Origin: Arcanobacterium_A hippocoleae
Lineage (GTDB): Bacteria > Actinomycetota > Actinomycetes > Actinomycetales > Actinomycetaceae
Direction of reading: 5' to 3'
Length of the DNA stretch: 64,000 nt
Assembly (NCBI RefSeq): GCF_031456295.1
Contig: NZ_JAVDUJ010000001.1
Location: 744,001 to 808,000, forward strand
The stretch's first letter is position 1. The number at the start of each line of letters is the position of its first letter. The translations under genes and the position numbers were made by a program. Below are positions 1 to 7,784 of the stretch, piece after piece. Below the pieces are notes generated by a model that was given only the letters and a program-made list of their open reading frames with translations, did not search any database and was not told where the DNA came from.

Positions 1-1428
1 ATTCAACGGACGAACCATAGTGACATCTGTGTTGGACACATCACCGATGCTAAATTGGCACTTCCCAGAATGCGCAAAATCAATTGCACGGTATGCCCGC
101 TGCTGATGTCGATTGCCAATATCCGTCAGTAACCAGATATACGGCTGCGGAAAATCGCTTAATACGGCTGCTGTTTGGGCAAAGCACCAGTTTGCAAATT
201 GCTTAAAAATCCCGCTCCCGCGCCAATTGCGCGCAATATAAAACTTTGAAAGATAAATCAGCGGGCCATCGCGTTGAATATCTGCATAAGCAAAATCAAC
301 CGGCGCTCCATCGTGGGCATCTACCACACCGTCTTGCTCAAAAGTGATCTCAATCAAAACATACGCCGCAATTTCACCCGCACCTGCAGTTACACTGCTT
401 CCAGCAGTTTCTACTTCAGCCACATACACCAGAAACCGCAACGGATCTGCGAGGTATTTTTCAAATGCAGACGGATCCAGATTTTTTGCAATATACTGGG
501 AGATCACAGTTTGATCCATCCCCGTCGGACACGAATCTGGCCATGTACGCATCGCAAATTCACTAAGCCGGAAAGCGTCTGCTACTGCTGCCCGGCGATA
601 TTTTAGTTTTACCGGATGCAATTCTTCTTTCGCGATAAACCAACCAAGCTCAGCAAGTTTAGACCGGTCTTTTCGATCAAGATCGGCAGCATTGAGTTTT
701 TCGATCAAATCGGGACGGCTGCAGGCAGTGCGTTCAAGGGCACGATCTTTGCGCCAGCGAGCAATTGCACCGTGGTTTCCAGAGGTTAAGATCTCTGGTA
801 CCGGGATCCCGCGAAAATCTCCTGGGCGCGTATAGTTCGGATATTCAAGCAAACCTGCCGCACCATGCGATTCTTCCACCAGCGACTGTGGATTTCCAAC
901 CATCCCCGGCAATAGCCTCGAAATGCCTTCGATCAGCGCAATAGCCGCTACTTCCCCGCCATTTAGCACATAATCACCAAGCGAAAATTCAAAAACCTGA
1001 AAATCGGGTTTCGCGCCATAATATTGCGCAATACGCGCATCAATACCTTCGTAACGGCCGCAAGCGAGCACCACTTGCGATGCTTGCGCAAGCCGGTGCA
1101 AATCTGCCTGCTGAAGTTGTTTTCCTGCTGGTGATGGGATCGCCAGCACAATCTTTTGGGGATCTGCAGGAAAATCCCGCGCCGCTAACGGATCATCACC
1201 CTGCAAGGTAAGCGAATCGATTGCCGCACCCCAGACATCGGCTTTCATCACCATGCCAGCACCGCCGCCGAAAGGAGTATCGTCTACAGTGTGATGCACA
1301 TCAAAAGTCCAATCACGGAGATTGTGCACACCGATTTCAATCAGACCGCGCTGCTGTGCTTTTCCGACCAATGAGAGTGCTAGCGAATCAAAAAATTCTG
1401 GAAAAATCGTGAGGATATCAAAACGCAT
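1..1428 (-). CDS. trmD: tRNA (guanine37-N1)-methyltransferase TrmD fused to a C-terminal GNAT acetyltransferase domain (partial)
   Basis: TrmD methylates N1 of G37 next to the anticodon using S-adenosylmethionine and prevents +1 frameshifting. The start MRFDILTIFPEFF is typical, and the trefoil-knot signatures DTPFGGGAGMVM (about residue 49) and GDYVLNGGE (about 150) are intact. TrmD should end near residue 255. Here the frame runs on without a stop to the window edge, giving at least 476 codons. The extension, from about residue 280, contains a GNAT-like beta strand plus acetyl-CoA loop (KFYIARNWRGSGIF) and a WLLTDIGN segment. The ATG overlaps the rimM stop (TAATG), so the two are translationally coupled. 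The TrmD call is firm. The GNAT assignment rests on motif pattern only, and the acetyl acceptor is unknown. The C-terminus lies outside the window. Confidence 0.93.
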   Translation of the reverse strand, partial: MRFDILTIFPEFFDSLALSLVGKAQQRGLIEIGVHNLRDWTFDVHHTVDDTPFGGGAGMVMKADVWGAAIDSLTLQGDDPLAARDFPADPQKIVLAIPSPAGKQLQQADLHRLAQASQVVLACGRYEGIDARIAQYYGAKPDFQVFEFSLGDYVLNGGEVAAIALIEGISRLLPGMVGNPQSLVEESHGAAGLLEYPNYTRPGDFRGIPVPEILTSGNHGAIARWRKDRALERTACSRPDLIEKLNAADLDRKDRSKLAELGWFIAKEELHPVKLKYRRAAVADAFRLSEFAMRTWPDSCPTGMDQTVISQYIAKNLDPSAFEKYLADPLRFLVYVAEVETAGSSVTAGAGEIAAYVLIEITFEQDGVVDAHDGAPVDFAYADIQRDGPLIYLSKFYIARNWRGSGIFKQFANWCFAQTAAVLSDFPQPYIWLLTDIGNRHQQRAYRAIDFAHSGKCQFSIGDVSNTDVTMVRPLN

Positions 1429-1973
1429 TATTCTGCGGCACCGCCGTCACTGATCACAATTTCAAGTTCATCTTCCGAAAAGAGCCCCGGAGGAGCATCA
1501 ATCACTACGCAGTGATCATCGATATCAACTTCCGTCACGATTTCTTTCACAAATGGTACTTGCACCATTCTGCCATCTTGCTCCGTTACGATCAGCAGAT
1601 CCTGCATTGGCATCGGCTGCAAACCAGTCACGATACCAAGTTCATAGCCTTCTGGATCAAGCGCTTCTAAGCCAATAAGTTCGTGTGGATACCAGGCGTC
1701 CGCCTCGGCCTCAATTTCATCAGATTCAATGACGAGCTTTACTCCGCGCAAAGACTCAGCCGCCGAACGGTCAGTTATCTGTGCAAATTTCACAAATACT
1801 GATTCCTTGTATTTTCGCACATTGACGATTTCGAGCGGACCAAAATCTGCCGGATCAGTTTCATAAGCTAAGCCAGTCTGAATTCGCTGCTCGGGTACGT
1901 CTGTACGTAAATCTAGCTTGACTTCTCCTTTTAGCCCATGAGCTGCGCCAATTATCGCGACAGTAAGTTGCAA
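1428..1973 (-). CDS. rimM: 16S rRNA processing protein RimM
   Basis: RimM is a maturation factor of the 30S subunit that binds ribosomal protein S19 during assembly of the 16S 3' domain. The product is about 181 residues. The N-terminal RimM domain carries the family signature IIGAAHGLKGEVKLDLRTD, and the C-terminal PRC-barrel part contains WYPHELIGLEA and PFVKEIV. I chose the TTG at 1973, which gives LQLTVAIIG. The family begins there, and GAAAGG sits 6 nt upstream. An upstream TTG at 2009 would add 12 residues that fit no homologue I know. The gene follows khpA after a 150-bp gap holding a terminator-like hairpin and overlaps trmD by one base. Confidence 0.95.
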   Translation of the reverse strand: MQLTVAIIGAAHGLKGEVKLDLRTDVPEQRIQTGLAYETDPADFGPLEIVNVRKYKESVFVKFAQITDRSAAESLRGVKLVIESDEIEAEADAWYPHELIGLEALDPEGYELGIVTGLQPMPMQDLLIVTEQDGRMVQVPFVKEIVTEVDIDDHCVVIDAPPGLFSEDELEIVISDGGAAE

Positions 1974-2078
1974 TGTAAGCCTTTCGAGATCCTTGGAAAA
2001 GATTTTCAACAGAAATTTTCCAAAATTTACGCGTTTCGAGACGTAAATTCATATTTTGATCATCAACTATTTTCTGAA

Positions 2079-2112
2079 AAACAGAAGCCCGCACAGTATC
2101 GTGCGGGCTTCC
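2079..2112 (-). terminator. Intrinsic terminator between khpA and rimM
   Basis: GAAGCCCGCAC (2084-2094) pairs perfectly with GTGCGGGCTTC (2101-2111) around a 6-nt loop. On the minus strand the stem is followed by TGTTTTTC. It lies inside the rpsP-khpA-rimM-trmD cluster, so it probably lowers rimM-trmD expression relative to rpsP. Confidence 0.8.
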
Positions 2113-2125
2113 AGATAAGCATTAT

Positions 2126-2362
2126 TTATCGATCCGTCTCGATCACGTCAACACGTACCGAGCCACGGGTGGAAAGTGCGTTGATCACACAACGAAGAGC
2201 TTTCGCGGTGCGCCCATTCCGACCGATCACACGCCCGAGGTCTTCTGGATTAACTCGAACTTCGAGAAGCTCACCACGCCGATTATTCCGCGCGGAAACT
2301 TCCACGTCATCCGGGTTATCCACAATCCCGCGAACAAGATGCTCAAGTGCTTGCGCTAGCAT
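2126..2362 (-). CDS. khpA: KH-domain RNA-binding protein KhpA (YlqC family)
   Basis: This is a 78-residue single KH domain protein. The RNA-binding loop is GRNG in LGRVIGRNGRTAKALR, at about residues 44-58. KhpA works with KhpB in other Gram-positives as a small RNA-binding pair that affects cell division and envelope genes; that role is family knowledge, not shown here. Its ATG overlaps the rpsP stop (TAATG), so it should be made at a fixed ratio to S16. Position between rpsP and rimM is the usual actinobacterial and firmicute arrangement. Confidence 0.93.
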   Translation of the reverse strand: MLAQALEHLVRGIVDNPDDVEVSARNNRRGELLEVRVNPEDLGRVIGRNGRTAKALRCVINALSTRGSVRVDVIETDR

Positions 2363-2823
2363 TATGCTTCCTCAGCTTCGCTAGACTCCGAAGCTACTTC
2401 TGCAGCTGCTTCCGCAGCAGCCTTCGCTTCAGCTTCTGCCTTTTCGCGAGCTGCCGCCTTTTCAGCACGACGCTTTTCCGCATCGTCCTGAACTGCCTTG
2501 ACAGCTTCCTCACGCGCCTTCTGGGCATCTACCTTTTCAAAGACCCGAAGAGTGGATTCACCTTCAAGACCCTTTGCCGCTTGCCAATCACCAGTGATCT
2601 TCAACTGTGCGAGTACCGGCTCTGATGGCTGTGCGCCAACTGAAATCCAGTAACGTGCACGTTCTGAGTTGATGTCAATAATTGACGGATTGGTATTTGG
2701 ATTGTAGAAACCGATTTCTTCAATCACTCGACCGTCACGCTTCTTGCGAGAATCAACAACAACAACACGGTAGATCGCTTCGCGAATCTTACCCATACGC
2801 TTCAAACGAATTTTGACTGCCAC
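2362..2823 (-). CDS. rpsP: 30S ribosomal protein S16
   Basis: S16 is a primary binding protein of the 30S subunit. VAVKIRLKRMGKIREAIYR is the invariant N-terminus. I start at the GTG at 2823 because family members begin there and AAGGAG is 11 nt upstream. A GTG at 2835 would abut that same SD sequence. The core ends near residue 85, and the rest, to about 153, is an Ala/Glu/Lys-rich tail that many actinobacterial S16 proteins carry. First gene of the rpsP-khpA-rimM-trmD cluster. Confidence 0.96.
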   Translation of the reverse strand: MAVKIRLKRMGKIREAIYRVVVVDSRKKRDGRVIEEIGFYNPNTNPSIIDINSERARYWISVGAQPSEPVLAQLKITGDWQAAKGLEGESTLRVFEKVDAQKAREEAVKAVQDDAEKRRAEKAAAREKAEAEAKAAAEAAAEVASESSEAEEA

Positions 2824-3160
2824 TTGTGTGGTCACTCCTTGTTTCTATTTCGGTGGGCGCAACATCAAATGGTGGGTTTCATTCTCGTATTGCCCGAACT
2901 CTAAGCACAATCGAGTTTGAGAGGGGCTCGATTCCGCTTTAAGTACATCAACTAATTCTGCCAGAGATGAATGAAAAATGTTAACTAAATTATCTCCGAT
3001 CCTGGGTGGAACGCCTCACGTTGCACTGATCCAGCTCTTAGCTGGCCGCTAAATCACACTGTCAACGCGATTTTCACGCGCTGCTCCCGGTATAGTTTCT
3101 TAAGAAGATCTGAAAATGGAAACCAGCTTCGGATACGCGAAGAAGAAATGAGAAAAATAG
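2824..3160. other. Intergenic region between divergent rpsP and the PepSY lipoprotein
   Basis: Must hold promoters for two divergent units. I see the rpsP SD (AAGGAG) and a small perfect hairpin, CCAGCT-CTT-AGCTGG, at 3031-3045. No promoter hexamers are convincing and no further gene is visible. Confidence 0.5.
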
Positions 3161-3766
3161 ATGCGGAAATTAGTTGCTCTTTCCACCATTTTAGTACTAG
3201 CTCTAACGGCTTGCGGGAATCTCGCAGATTCAAAGCAAGCGAAAACTGAAAAAATCTCACTCGCTACAAACGAAGCAGCAGGGTCTGCGCAAGATCAACA
3301 AGATCAAAATGGCACGGAGCAAAGCAAATCCACAAAACAAGATCTACATCAAGAGCAGCTTGCAATTTCGCCAGATCAGGCAGCCGCGAAAGCAAAGCAA
3401 GTTTCCGGCGGAGGAGAACTCACTGGTATTTCTCTCGATAAAGAAAATAAACGCCCAAATCAGCATGTTTACGAAGTAAAAACTCGCAATGGTGATAAAC
3501 AATGGGATATCGATATTGATGCGAAATCCGGCAATGTTTTGAAACAAAAATCTGAACATGAAGCAGGATCGCCGGCAGCAGTAAACCCGTCTGCACCGAT
3601 GACCCCTGAACGTGCAATAGAGTTAGCACTCACAGTACATGCAGGCAAAATTGCCAGTTGGTCACTCGATAGCGACGACGGACGCACCGAATACCACATC
3701 GAATTTACCGACGACACCGAAGTGATCGTAGATGTCGCAACGGGTACCGCACGTATTGACGACTGA
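3161..3766 (+). CDS. Lipoprotein with two PepSY-type repeats
   Basis: A 201-residue exported lipoprotein. The signal peptide MRKLVALSTILVLALTAC ends in a lipobox (LTAC) with lipidated Cys18, followed by a Ser/Gln/Lys-rich linker to about residue 65. Two PepSY-like modules follow. The first is about residues 68-132 (SPDQAAAKAKQ ... VYEVKTRNGDKQWDIDIDA). The second is about 147-201 (TPERAIELALTVHAGKI ... YHIEFTDDTEVIVDVATG). PepSY domains are thought to inhibit or chaperone extracellular peptidases, but no target is suggested by the context. It is transcribed towards the small membrane protein at 3883, 116 bp away. Confidence 0.8.
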   Translation: MRKLVALSTILVLALTACGNLADSKQAKTEKISLATNEAAGSAQDQQDQNGTEQSKSTKQDLHQEQLAISPDQAAAKAKQVSGGGELTGISLDKENKRPNQHVYEVKTRNGDKQWDIDIDAKSGNVLKQKSEHEAGSPAAVNPSAPMTPERAIELALTVHAGKIASWSLDSDDGRTEYHIEFTDDTEVIVDVATGTARIDD

Positions 3767-3882
3767 TCTACGAGAAAAGATCCCCAGCCAGATTCTTTTT
3801 CAAAATTTGCACTTTTCTTCCGCATCGTTCACTGCCAGCTTGGCACAATGAATCTCAACCCACCATCACTTAGACTTGACTC

Positions 3883-4293
3883 ATGCGATTCTTAATTACT
3901 TCAGCAATAAACGCAGCCGCCCTTTGGATAACTACCTTATTTCTCTCTGGTATCCGCCTTGCAGGCGAGGTGCGCCCAGAATCCTTCCTTGCCGATACTT
4001 CCATCGAAATCCAACGCTTAGTTTATTTCCTGCTTGCAGGGGCAGCATTAGCAATTGTAAATATGGTGGTACGCCCGATCGTGAAACTACTTTCGCTACC
4101 ATTCTATATTTTGACCCTAGGCTTATTCTTCATCGTAGTAAACGCCCTGATGTTAATGCTGACGGCATGGATCACCTCACATTTGTCTCTTGGACTCGTA
4201 GTAGATGGATTCTGGTGGGCCGTCGCCGGTGGAATTTGGATCGGGATAATCAATGCAGTGCTATGGCATATCATGCCGAAATTAAAAAACTGA
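3883..4293 (+). CDS. Small four-helix membrane protein of the phage-holin-4/YvlD family
   Basis: 136 residues with four hydrophobic segments: about 5-24, 45-65, 70-100 and 110-132. The family pattern is clear: NAAALWITTLFLSGIRLAG, then VNMVVRPIVKLLSLPFYILT, then a C-terminal GGIWIGIINAVLW. Despite the family name (holin superfamily IV), chromosomal members in actinobacteria are stand-alone membrane proteins of unknown function and not lysis genes. Nothing phage-like surrounds it. Confidence 0.8.
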   Translation: MRFLITSAINAAALWITTLFLSGIRLAGEVRPESFLADTSIEIQRLVYFLLAGAALAIVNMVVRPIVKLLSLPFYILTLGLFFIVVNALMLMLTAWITSHLSLGLVVDGFWWAVAGGIWIGIINAVLWHIMPKLKN

Positions 4294-4366
4294 CGCTGCT
4301 CTGCCCAGCAAAAATCATTGCATCATCCGAAATACGAAAGCATTTCATTTAACTTTGCGCAATTAA

Positions 4367-4413
4367 ACGAATGAGATCGGGATTTGCTCCACGCACACCC
4401 CGATCTCATTCGT
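4367..4413. terminator. Bidirectional terminator between convergent genes
   Basis: ACGAATGAGATCGGG (4367-4381) pairs perfectly with CCCGATCTCATTCGT (4399-4413). It separates the plus-strand membrane gene from the end of the minus-strand ABC operon and can serve both. Confidence 0.75.
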
Positions 4414-4448
4414 CATCAAATACCGAACTCTTTTGCGCTCATTTGATC

Positions 4449-5222
4449 TCAGATCTTCGCTTCTAATTCTCCGACCATCTCATAGAGCTCTCCGGCACTC
4501 AACTGCGCTTTTTCCGCTGCCGAGAAATCATGCACGATTTTGCCATGATTCATCACGATCATCCGATTCCCTAGTTCAAGAGCATCTTTCAAATGGTGAG
4601 TGATCATAAACGCAGTCAATCTTTTCTCTGCAATCGTTTTCCTGGTTAAATCAAGCACTACCCTCGCAGTTTTCGGATCAAGTGCAGCGGTATGTTCATC
4701 AAGTAAAAACAAGCGCGGTGATTTCAGTGATGCCATCAATAATGCGATTGCCTGCCGTTGCCCTCCAGAGAGCACGCCAATCGGTGTATCTAAGCGTGTT
4801 TCTAATCCGAGCCCAAGTGGAGCAACAATTTCCGCAAGCTCTTTCCGCTTCGCCTCATTCATTGAAATCCGCAGTCCGCGATTCTCTCCCCGCTTTTGCG
4901 CAAGCAGCAAATTTTCTGCCACCGTCATTCTCGGAGCGGTCCCCATTTTCGGATCTTGAAAAACACGCCCAATGAGGCCGGCACGATCTTCTTCACGCAT
5001 ATTAGTCACATTATTGTCATCAATATACACATTTCCGGAATCAGCAAGGATCACACCAGAAATAATATTCAGCAAAGTAGACTTTCCTGCACCGTTACCG
5101 CCTACTACCGTAATAAAATCCCCTTCTGGCACTTCCAGGCTCACATTATTTAAGGCTTGAAAAGCATCTGCAGTGCGCTGATGGAAATATTTGTTAATAT
5201 TCCGAAGCGAAAGGACACTCAT
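4449..5222 (-). CDS. ABC transporter ATP-binding protein, probable tryptophan importer
   Basis: 257-residue ABC ATPase energising the permease at 5219-6142. Walker A is GGNGAGKST (about residues 42-50), the signature is LSGGQRQA (about 153-160), Walker B is LFLLDEHTAALD (about 171-182), and the switch His is in MITHH. The sequence type (NINKYF start, NVYIDDNNVTNM, EDRAGLIGRVFQDP) belongs to the cassette partnering LivH-like permeases and ABC_sub_bind proteins, as in the tryptophan systems of Gram-positives. Its ATG overlaps the permease stop (ATGA). Substrate is inferred from the Trp leader peptide upstream of the operon. Confidence 0.88.
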   Translation of the reverse strand: MSVLSLRNINKYFHQRTADAFQALNNVSLEVPEGDFITVVGGNGAGKSTLLNIISGVILADSGNVYIDDNNVTNMREEDRAGLIGRVFQDPKMGTAPRMTVAENLLLAQKRGENRGLRISMNEAKRKELAEIVAPLGLGLETRLDTPIGVLSGGQRQAIALLMASLKSPRLFLLDEHTAALDPKTARVVLDLTRKTIAEKRLTAFMITHHLKDALELGNRMIVMNHGKIVHDFSAAEKAQLSAGELYEMVGELEAKI

Positions 5223-6142
5223 TGCACTTCCCCTTTCATCAAATCGTGACCCTCATGATCATGCACTCTCCGCGCCTGCTTTTGCCGCAAATACTGCTGC
5301 AGTGCAGGAATGGAAAGACACAACCCGAGAATAATTGCTGAAAACAGCTTGAAATGATCAGTATTGATATTGAGCGCTAATACAAGCGCCAACAGTAGGC
5401 GATAAATCACTGAACCGACAAAAATCGCGAAGAGCCGCATCGGCAAACTGACATTCCGCACAAGCACCTCACCAATAATGATTGCCGCCAGACCAATGAC
5501 GATAGATCCAATCCCCATTGAAATATCAGCGTATCCGTTGTCGGTGGCCACGAGATAACCCGAGAGCGCAATAAGCCCATTTCCGAGCATATAGCCCAGC
5601 ATCATCATTTCCTTTGACGGGATCCCAAGCGCATTAGCCATCACCGGATTATCTCCGGTAGCAATAAGCGCTTGCCCCATATCTGTCCGGAAAAAAAGCC
5701 CAAGCAGCCCAACTACGAGCAAAATCAGGACCACACCGATCAGTAATGTATCGACATTACGCGGCAGATTCAAAGGAGCAACTAAGGACTTTAAAGTGTA
5801 TTCACTGGCGATCGAAATATTGGCCTTTCCCATGAATACAAGATTCACAGAATACAAACCCGTCATTGTAATAATGCCCGCAAGCAGTGAATTTATTTTC
5901 ACCCGCGTAATGAGCAAAGCCGTGATTGCACCAGCTGCAGCTCCAGTGAAAAATGCGATCAGTAATGCGAGCAGCGGATGCATTCCGAGTAAGAGAAATT
6001 GTGCTCCGATCGCCGCACCCAAAGTAAATGATGCTTCCGTCGTAAGATCTGCTTCATTCAATACACGGAAGGTGATATACACACCAATGCCCATGATCGT
6101 CCAGATCGCGCCCTGAGAAATTGCAGAAAGTATAATATCCAT
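5219..6142 (-). CDS. ABC transporter permease, probable tryptophan importer
   Basis: 307-residue integral membrane permease of the BPD_transp_2 (LivH-like) superfamily with about eight to nine hydrophobic segments. Family-typical stretches are GIGVYITFRVLNEADLTTE near the N-terminus and FRTDMGQALIATGDNPVMA (about 161-180), which carries the cytoplasmic coupling region. The C-terminal tail is charged (RQKQARRVHDHEGHD). It lies between the substrate-binding gene and the ATPase and overlaps the ATPase start by 4 nt. One permease gene implies a homodimeric channel. Confidence 0.88.
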   Translation of the reverse strand: MDIILSAISQGAIWTIMGIGVYITFRVLNEADLTTEASFTLGAAIGAQFLLLGMHPLLALLIAFFTGAAAGAITALLITRVKINSLLAGIITMTGLYSVNLVFMGKANISIASEYTLKSLVAPLNLPRNVDTLLIGVVLILLVVGLLGLFFRTDMGQALIATGDNPVMANALGIPSKEMMMLGYMLGNGLIALSGYLVATDNGYADISMGIGSIVIGLAAIIIGEVLVRNVSLPMRLFAIFVGSVIYRLLLALVLALNINTDHFKLFSAIILGLCLSIPALQQYLRQKQARRVHDHEGHDLMKGEVQ

Positions 6143-6161
6143 CGTCTATTTCTCCTTTCCG

Positions 6162-7310
6162 CTATTTATCATTCTGCGAAGCAGCCAGATCAATGGCAAT
6201 TTGCAAGATGTTCTCTGGAATGGTTATTCCAAGCATCGCGGCAGCATCAGTATTGACGATCGTATTTTTTGTATTGCTGACGTTAACGGGTAAGGAAGGC
6301 ACATCTGCACCATCTAGCACATCTGCTACCACATCTCCCGAATCGGCTCCCCAGACGTATTGATTCAAGCCTACGGTCGCTAAACCGCCAGCTTTCACCA
6401 TCGCATCGACCACAGTATACACGGGCACTTTTGCCGCATTCGTGACGGGAATAAGCGTATCCATTGCAGCTGCGATGGTATTATCTTCTGGCACAAAAAG
6501 CGCATCAACTTGCGAAACTAGCTGCTCTGCCACCTGCTTCAGCTCATTTGTATTTGTAATCGAGGCTTCCTTGACCGTAAAACCAGCTGCTGGAGCAAGC
6601 GCCTTGATTTCCTGCACCTGATGTGCCGCATTTTGCTCAGAAGTGTTGTAAATCAAGCCAATAGTCTTGACCTGAGGAGTAATTTGCCGGATCAATTCAA
6701 GCGTTTCTTTATCTGCGGAAGCAAAGGTAGATCCAGCTACCATCTTGCCTGAGCCGGCAAGGCTATTTGCCAAGCCAGCCCCAACGGGGTCAGAAACTCC
6801 CGCGAATACGACGGGCACTTCTCCTTGCGCCGCATTCATCAATGCTTGGGCAGCTGGAGTGGCGATGCCGATGAGCAGATCTTTCCCGTCTGCCATAAAA
6901 TCATCCGAAATAGATTTCAGCAGATTCTGATCCCCCTGACCTTGCTGATATTCTATCTCCAGGTTGATCCCGTTGATATATCCGCGCTTTGCCAGCTGAT
7001 CGATCAGACCATAACGAATATCGTCAAGCGAAGGGTGTTCCATCAACTGGAGCATCCCAATTTTCAGGACTCTACCGTCTTTGATTTCTTTCGTCTTTCC
7101 ATTGTTCGTGATTCGTTTTGCACCAACAGGCTGGTATCCCTCCGGCACCAGATCTACTGCTTTTGATCCCGAAGTCTGCTTACTTGCAGTATTCGCGGCT
7201 GGCATCGTACCGCTTTCCAGTTGATGCAGGCGTTGCAGAGACGGCATTACCAGCACAAGCACGAGCAAACCGCCAATAAGAAACGAACCGATTGCACTAA
7301 TTTTTTTCAT
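6162..7310 (-). CDS. ABC transporter substrate-binding protein (ABC_sub_bind family), probable tryptophan importer
   Basis: 382-residue type I periplasmic-binding fold: LKIGMLQLMEHPSLDDIRYG, a QYQQGQGD-type segment, AGVSDPVGAGL, and a C-terminal YVWGADSGDVVADVL typical of the TrpX-like family. I start at the ATG at 7310 (MKKISAIGSFLIGG). An alternative TTG at 7355 adds 15 polar residues. The N-terminus has one hydrophobic segment but no lipobox cysteine, so it seems to be held by an uncleaved anchor or cleaved by ordinary signal peptidase, unlike most Gram-positive binding proteins. First structural gene after the Trp leader and attenuator. Confidence 0.87.
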   Translation of the reverse strand: MKKISAIGSFLIGGLLVLVLVMPSLQRLHQLESGTMPAANTASKQTSGSKAVDLVPEGYQPVGAKRITNNGKTKEIKDGRVLKIGMLQLMEHPSLDDIRYGLIDQLAKRGYINGINLEIEYQQGQGDQNLLKSISDDFMADGKDLLIGIATPAAQALMNAAQGEVPVVFAGVSDPVGAGLANSLAGSGKMVAGSTFASADKETLELIRQITPQVKTIGLIYNTSEQNAAHQVQEIKALAPAAGFTVKEASITNTNELKQVAEQLVSQVDALFVPEDNTIAAAMDTLIPVTNAAKVPVYTVVDAMVKAGGLATVGLNQYVWGADSGDVVADVLDGADVPSLPVNVSNTKNTIVNTDAAAMLGITIPENILQIAIDLAASQNDK

Positions 7311-7386
7311 GAGTACATCTTTCTTTGCATGTATGTGATTTACGTTTTCTCTCAATGTGTTTTAGCTTTTGCGGCTTTGCGGCAAT

Positions 7387-7420
7387 GAAAAAAGCCCTCA
7401 AGGCAGAGACCTGAGGGCTT
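7387..7420 (-). terminator. Attenuator terminator of the tryptophan-transport operon
   Basis: On the minus strand AAGCCCTCA pairs with TGAGGGCTT and is followed by TTTTTT, about 70 nt before the first structural gene and downstream of the Trp leader peptide. An additional hairpin, GCATGATC/GATCATGC (7443-7450 with 7462-7469), lies between the leader stop and the terminator. This is the arrangement expected for ribosome-mediated attenuation. Confidence 0.85.
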
Positions 7421-7487
7421 ACTTATGGAAACTTTCGCGCCTGCATGATCTCTGGTTGAGCGATCATGCAACTAAAAGCCGATTTAG

Positions 7488-7544
7488 CTAGGCAGACCGC
7501 CAACTAAACCAGTTACGCCAACGCGCGATCATGGATGTCGCCAT
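7488..7544 (-). CDS. trpL: Tryptophan leader peptide
   Basis: An 18-codon ORF encoding MATSMIARWRNWFSWRSA, with Trp at positions 9, 12 and 15, ending in TAG. A strong purine-rich SD (AAAAGGAAAGGAAACACC) precedes the ATG. It is followed by a hairpin and then an intrinsic terminator before a three-gene ABC importer. Three Trp codons in 18 is far above chance. When charged tRNA-Trp is scarce the ribosome should stall here and allow readthrough. This is direct sequence support for tryptophan as the transported or sensed substrate. Confidence 0.88.
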   Translation of the reverse strand: MATSMIARWRNWFSWRSA

Positions 7545-7677
7545 GGTGTTTCCTTTCCTTTTGAGTTAAGTCGAGACTAGCAATTCGAGCAGCCGCTGCA
7601 CAAATTTGTTCATATTCTGGACAATAATCGGTCGAGCACCTGCTTTCGCCGCAAAAATCGCCGAATACTTCACCTAA

Positions 7678-7710
7678 CGGCAGTGCGAAAATTATCTTTT
7701 CGCACTGCCG
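7678..7710. repeat. Perfect 14-bp inverted repeat between divergent transcription units
   Basis: CGGCAGTGCGAAAA (7678-7691) and TTTTCGCACTGCCG (7697-7710) are separated by 5 nt. It looks like an intrinsic terminator on either strand but lies between the leader of the minus-strand Trp operon and the plus-strand efflux gene, where no transcript should end. It could be a regulator site, or it could insulate the two divergent promoters. Confidence 0.6.
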
Positions 7711-7784
7711 AACTGTGGGTAATGCCTCTTCGCAAAATCTGCAGCACACTAGCAAAACGGTGTAAAAATCGGGAAGATAGCTTT

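Noticed and set aside
3004..3020. GGGTGGAACGCCTC resembling a T-box core
   Set aside because: It lacks the ACCGCG part and any stem I or terminator, and it precedes no amino-acid gene.
3883..4293. Prophage holin
   Set aside because: The protein belongs to a widespread chromosomal membrane family and no endolysin or phage gene is nearby.
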